A DNA stretch of 8,714 nucleotides from Candidatus Omnitrophota bacterium (lineage in GTDB: Bacteria; Omnitrophota; Omnitrophia; Omnitrophales; Aquincolibacteriaceae). The position numbers and the translations under genes are program-made. The stretch lies in contig JAHFHB010000064.1 in the NCBI GenBank assembly GCA_023247135.1, positions 1 to 8,714 on the forward strand, read 5' to 3'. Under the pieces are notes generated by a model. The model searched no databases, was not told where the DNA came from, and was given only the letters and a program-made list of their open reading frames with translations. Shown one piece after another: positions 6,108 to 8,714 of this stretch. Within the stretch, counting starts at the first letter, position 1, and each line of letters opens with the position of its first letter.

Positions 6108-6950
6108 CTAAATTTCAGCCCTGCGCCGGGCAGCTTCTTTGAGGAAATGGCTGAGAGTTTTGGCATCCTTGGCGCTCATGGCTTTGCGGAAGGCGGCGAG
6201 CTGGCGTTCTAGCCGCATAACTGACTGTAACACATTACTGGCATTAGCTTTAAAGATAGGCGCCCAGACGTCTTCAGGGCCCAGAGCCAGGCGGGTGGCA
6301 TCTCTAAAACCACTGGCGGCGTGCTTAAGGGACCCCTTTTCTATGGCCAAAACCAGGCAGGCTGCCAGCGCGTGCGGCAAATGGCTGATTTGGGCCACCC
6401 TGCGGTCGTGGGACTCGGCATCCATTTCGGTCAGACGCGGCATGATCTTCCGCCAGAAGGCTTTGACCGCCTGTTTGGCAGCCAGCGAAGCCCGGCCGCT
6501 CGTAATTAAAAAGATCTCACCCGCATCGTAAAGCCCCGGGCAAACCGCCTTGATGCCGCTGGCGTGCGACCCGGCCATGGGATGTGCGCTGACGTACTCC
6601 AGATTGCGCCACTTGCGCGTGAGTAATTTTTTCAGGAATCCGCCTTTGACACTGCCGACATCCGTGACAAGCGTGCCGGGCCGGGCATGACGGTCGATGA
6701 CTTTCAGCGATTTCTCAAAAATATCCACGGGCGTGCAAAGAATAATGAGGTCTGCGGATGAGGCCGCTTTGGCAAGATCCGGCTGGGCCGCATGAATCCA
6801 GTGCTTGCGCAGCGCGGTTTTGAGCGCGGCCCGGTTACGGCTGACGCCGGTAACGTGCGCCGACGGGAAATGACGGCGCACCGCCGCGGCGAGTGAACCG
6901 CCCATGAGCCCCAGTCCCACAATCACAATATTTTTTAGTTTTTTAGGCAT
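6108..6950 (-). CDS. tyrA: Prephenate dehydrogenase (TyrA family)
   Basis: The 280-residue protein oxidises and decarboxylates prephenate (or oxidises arogenate) with NAD(P)+ on the way to tyrosine. The N-terminal Rossmann motif is GLGLMGGS (12-19), followed by the TPVD strand end (73-76) and TDVGSVKG (96-103). Catalytic-region motifs are AHPMAGSHASG (H123) and ISHLPHALA (H190), and the C-terminal helical domain has GFRDATRLALGPEDVW. Length fits a monofunctional enzyme; no chorismate mutase or ACT regulatory domain is fused. I chose ATG 6950 because GAGGG lies about 6 nt upstream. A longer start at 6965 would fall inside the flanking repeat, has no ribosome-binding site, and would add only MTRVC. 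The gene follows the DAHP synthase on the same strand with a repeat in between, so a shared aromatic transcript is likely. NAD versus NADP use and prephenate versus arogenate preference cannot be settled by eye. Confidence 0.93.
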   Translation of the reverse strand: MPKKLKNIVIVGLGLMGGSLAAAVRRHFPSAHVTGVSRNRAALKTALRKHWIHAAQPDLAKAASSADLIILCTPVDIFEKSLKVIDRHARPGTLVTDVGSVKGGFLKKLLTRKWRNLEYVSAHPMAGSHASGIKAVCPGLYDAGEIFLITSGRASLAAKQAVKAFWRKIMPRLTEMDAESHDRRVAQISHLPHALAACLVLAIEKGSLKHAASGFRDATRLALGPEDVWAPIFKANASNVLQSVMRLERQLAAFRKAMSAKDAKTLSHFLKEAARRRAEI

Positions 6951-6960
6951 ACACACCCTC

Positions 6961-7060
6961 GTCATTGCGAGGAGTCCGTCATATTTTCTGACGGACGACG
7001 CGGCAATCTCTTGATCTTAGATTGCTTCGTCGCTTCGCCCTGCTTGCAGGTCGCAATGAC
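6961..7060. repeat. Palindromic repeat, copy 2 (100 bp, GTCATTGCGA ends)
   Basis: GTCATTGCGA (6961-6970) and TCGCAATGAC (7051-7060) are perfect inverted ends. Inside are three hairpins: GTCCGTCA/TGACGGAC (6974-6981 with 6989-6996), the shared core GCAATCT/AGATTGC (7003-7009 with 7019-7025), and CCTGC/GCAGG (7039-7043 with 7046-7050). Compared with copy 1 (449-537) it lies in the opposite orientation. The ends, the GAAGCAATCT and AGATTGCCGCGTC core and the CTCC next to one end are the same, while both side hairpins differ in sequence. It occupies almost the whole gap between aroF (stop 2 nt away) and the tyrA ribosome-binding site (about 1-5 nt away). Confidence 0.92.
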
Positions 7061-7062
7061 AA

Positions 7063-8079
7063 TTAGATTTCGCGTCCCACGGCCTGCGCAATCACCTTGA
7101 TCTCGCGCATCACGGCCTCGAACTGCTGCGGCAAGAGCGACTGCGGCCCGTCGCTCCAGGCCTCTTCGGGATTCGGATGCACTTCCATCATGATGCCGTC
7201 AGCGCCAGCCGCAACCGCCGCTCGCGCAATCGGCAGAACGTAATCGCGCACGCCGGTGCCATGCGAAGGGTCCAATAGAACCGGCAAATGGGTTTCGCGC
7301 TTCAAAACCGGAATGGCGTTGATATCTACCGTGTTGCGCGTCGCCGTTTCAAACGTGCGAATGCCGCGCTCGCACAGCATGACTTTAAAATTACCTTTGG
7401 AGAGCAGGTACTCGGCGGAAAGCAAAAGCTCCTGGATCGTGGAACTCAGGCCGCGCTTTAAAAGCACGGGCTTTTTAGCCAGGCCGCATTCCTTGAGCAG
7501 GTCGAAATTCTGCATGTTGCGCGCGCCGATCTGGAGCATGTCGGCGTAGCTGGCGACCAGCTCCACGTTGCGCGTGTCCATGACTTCCGTGACGACCAGC
7601 AATCCGAATTTATCCCCGGCCTCGCGCAAAAGCTTCAACCCTTCTTCCCCCAGCCCCTGAAAGGCATAGGGCGAGGTGCGCGGCTTAAACGCGCCGCCGC
7701 GCAAAAAAGTCGCGCCGGATTTTTTAACGGCTTCAGCGGCTTTCAGCAACTGCTCGCGGCTTTCCACCGAACACGGCCCGGCCATCACCACCACTTTTTT
7801 GCCGCCGACTTTAACGCCGTTTCCCATATCAAACTCTGTCGGTTCGCCGCGAAACTGGCGGCTGGCCAATTTGTACGGCCGCTGAATCTCGACGACATTC
7901 TCCACGCCGGGAAAAGCCGCCAAGGGTTTGACGCGCAATTTTTCTTCTTCTCCGATCACGCCGATCACAGTGCGCTCCACGCCGCGCGACACCTGGGGCG
8001 TGAGGCCCATCTCACGGACTTTTTCGCAAATGTGGTTGATTTCTTCCGGCGTCGCGCCGGAGCGCATGATGACAATCAT
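7063..8079 (-). CDS. aroF: 3-deoxy-7-phosphoheptulonate (DAHP) synthase, type I-beta with N-terminal regulatory domain
   Basis: This 338-residue enzyme condenses phosphoenolpyruvate and erythrose 4-phosphate, the first step of the shikimate pathway. Residues 1 to about 67 form a ferredoxin-like domain (MIVIMRSGATPEEI...), and the catalytic barrel follows. Metal ligands are C103 (in AGPCSVES), H273 (DPSHGTG), E299 (MMEVHPNPE) and D310 (WSDGPQSL). Substrate-binding motifs are RGGAFKPRTSPYAFQG (127-142), IGARNMQN (184-191) and LLKRG (206-210). Length and residue positions agree with the Thermotoga maritima enzyme (338 residues; C102, H272, E298, D309), whose N-terminal domain mediates feedback inhibition by tyrosine and phenylalanine. 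Similar feedback control here is inferred, and fits the neighbouring tyrA. The ATG overlaps the hisC stop by 4 nt (ATGA), and GGGGAG lies 9 nt upstream. Confidence 0.97.
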   Translation of the reverse strand: MIVIMRSGATPEEINHICEKVREMGLTPQVSRGVERTVIGVIGEEEKLRVKPLAAFPGVENVVEIQRPYKLASRQFRGEPTEFDMGNGVKVGGKKVVVMAGPCSVESREQLLKAAEAVKKSGATFLRGGAFKPRTSPYAFQGLGEEGLKLLREAGDKFGLLVVTEVMDTRNVELVASYADMLQIGARNMQNFDLLKECGLAKKPVLLKRGLSSTIQELLLSAEYLLSKGNFKVMLCERGIRTFETATRNTVDINAIPVLKRETHLPVLLDPSHGTGVRDYVLPIARAAVAAGADGIMMEVHPNPEEAWSDGPQSLLPQQFEAVMREIKVIAQAVGREI

Positions 8080-8714
8080 TTCTTTTTTCTCCCCGTGGTT
8101 TTGACGCCTTTGCCGAGGCAGGCCTCGAGCACTTTCAGGCAGAGCCGGTTCTCGGTCTCAAGCCCGATGGTGATGCGCAGCCACTCGGGCAGGCCGTAGG
8201 CTTTCATGGAACGCACGATCACGCCCCGTTGCAGCATGGCTTCAAAAAGCGCCTGCCCGTCGGTTTGCACGTTGACAAGAATGAAGTTGGCTTCACTTGG
8301 CAGCCACGGCAGGCCCAGCCGGCTGAACTCGCGGTAAAAAAACCGGCGGCCGTCCCGCACCATCTTCTGCGTTTTTTTCAGAAAAACTTTATCGGACAGT
8401 GCGGCCTCAGCCGCCACCTGCGCAAAATGGTTCACGTTAAACGGCTGCCGGATTTTATGCAGATAGCCCGCCACTTCTTCGGAAAAAATGCCGTAGCCCA
8501 CGCGAAACCCTGCCAGTCCGTACGCTTTCGAGAACGTGCGCAAAACCGCCACGTTGGGCCAGCGGCCCTGGCGCACCCATTCAAGCATGTCGGGAAAATC
8601 TTTCGCTGCCGCAAAATCTACGTAAGCTTCATCGAAACAAACCAGCACGCGCGGCGGCACCGCTTCTAAAAACCTGTTCACGTCAGTCGCAGTCACATAC
8701 GTACCCGTCGGGTT
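8076..8714 (-). CDS. hisC: Histidinol-phosphate aminotransferase family protein, partial (N-terminus beyond window)
   Basis: The frame is open to the right window edge and gives the last 212 residues. It begins within NPTGTYV, a conserved motif of class I/II PLP aminotransferases, so the in-frame GTG at 8696 is internal and not a start. Further landmarks, counted from the edge, are D28 and Y31 in FDEAYVDF (PLP ring contacts), K63 in RTFSKAYGLAGFRVGYG (Schiff-base lysine) and R71 in the same motif. The C-terminal LRITIGLETEN carries the substrate-carboxylate arginine. HisC converts imidazole-acetol phosphate and glutamate to histidinol phosphate. Next to aroF and tyrA, the enzyme could instead or also transaminate prephenate or aromatic keto acids, as some HisC homologues do. 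The basic tail ends in KTTGRKKK. The stop overlaps the aroF start by 4 nt. Confidence 0.93.
   Translation of the reverse strand, partial: NPTGTYVTATDVNRFLEAVPPRVLVCFDEAYVDFAAAKDFPDMLEWVRQGRWPNVAVLRTFSKAYGLAGFRVGYGIFSEEVAGYLHKIRQPFNVNHFAQVAAEAALSDKVFLKKTQKMVRDGRRFFYREFSRLGLPWLPSEANFILVNVQTDGQALFEAMLQRGVIVRSMKAYGLPEWLRITIGLETENRLCLKVLEACLGKGVKTTGRKKK

Noticed and set aside
6951..6965. Longer TyrA start at 6965
   Set aside because: That ATG lies inside the end of the palindromic repeat and has no ribosome-binding site, while ATG 6950 has GAGGG at good spacing and starts right before the Rossmann strand.
8694..8696. GTG at 8696 as the start of a short aminotransferase
   Set aside because: The frame stays open upstream to the edge and encodes the conserved NPTGTY motif, so the gene is simply cut by the window.

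Overview
All convincing genes in this window lie on the minus strand, so transcription runs from high to low coordinates. The DNA is bacterial, moderately GC-rich and tightly packed, with 4-nt ATGA overlaps between some genes. A signal-peptide-bearing TolC-type protein points to a diderm (Gram-negative) cell. The T. maritima-like DAHP synthase, the aromatic genes close to rpsA and the dispersed palindromic repeats with GTCATTGCGA ends would fit an uncultured diderm lineage such as Omnitrophota. That placement is a guess from general impression and not a demonstrated assignment.

Layout in transcription order. Positions 8714 to 6108 hold an aromatic/histidine amino-acid block. It contains the C-terminal part of a HisC-like aminotransferase (cut by the window edge), a DAHP synthase (aroF type, with N-terminal regulatory domain) overlapping it by 4 nt, then a 100-bp palindromic repeat, then prephenate dehydrogenase (tyrA). 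Positions 6107 to 3144 hold a second unit: a good extended -10 promoter just after the tyrA stop, a leader of roughly 90 nt, ribosomal protein S1 (rpsA, six S1 domains) and, 10 nt later, a FabF-type ketoacyl-ACP synthase. A strong GC-rich hairpin follows fabF and may terminate it.

Positions 3143 to 2818 form the only long non-coding stretch (326 bp). It holds that hairpin and a 156-bp nested inverted-repeat element. Positions 2817 to 551 hold an export unit: a TolC-family outer-membrane channel with an unusual start region, and a MacB/LolD-type ABC ATPase overlapping it by 4 nt. No permease or adaptor gene is present beside them. An 89-bp second copy of the palindromic repeat then separates the ATPase from a zinc-ribbon/TPR protein that runs off the left edge.

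The genes are mostly conserved housekeeping functions: shikimate entry and tyrosine synthesis, translation, fatty-acid elongation and export. I see no defence system, CRISPR array, transposase, integrase, rRNA or tRNA. The most interesting material is non-coding. The two copies of the palindromic repeat keep their core and ends but have replaced two internal hairpins with different sequences that still pair. The 156-bp nested palindrome before tolC is the other item worth a second look.
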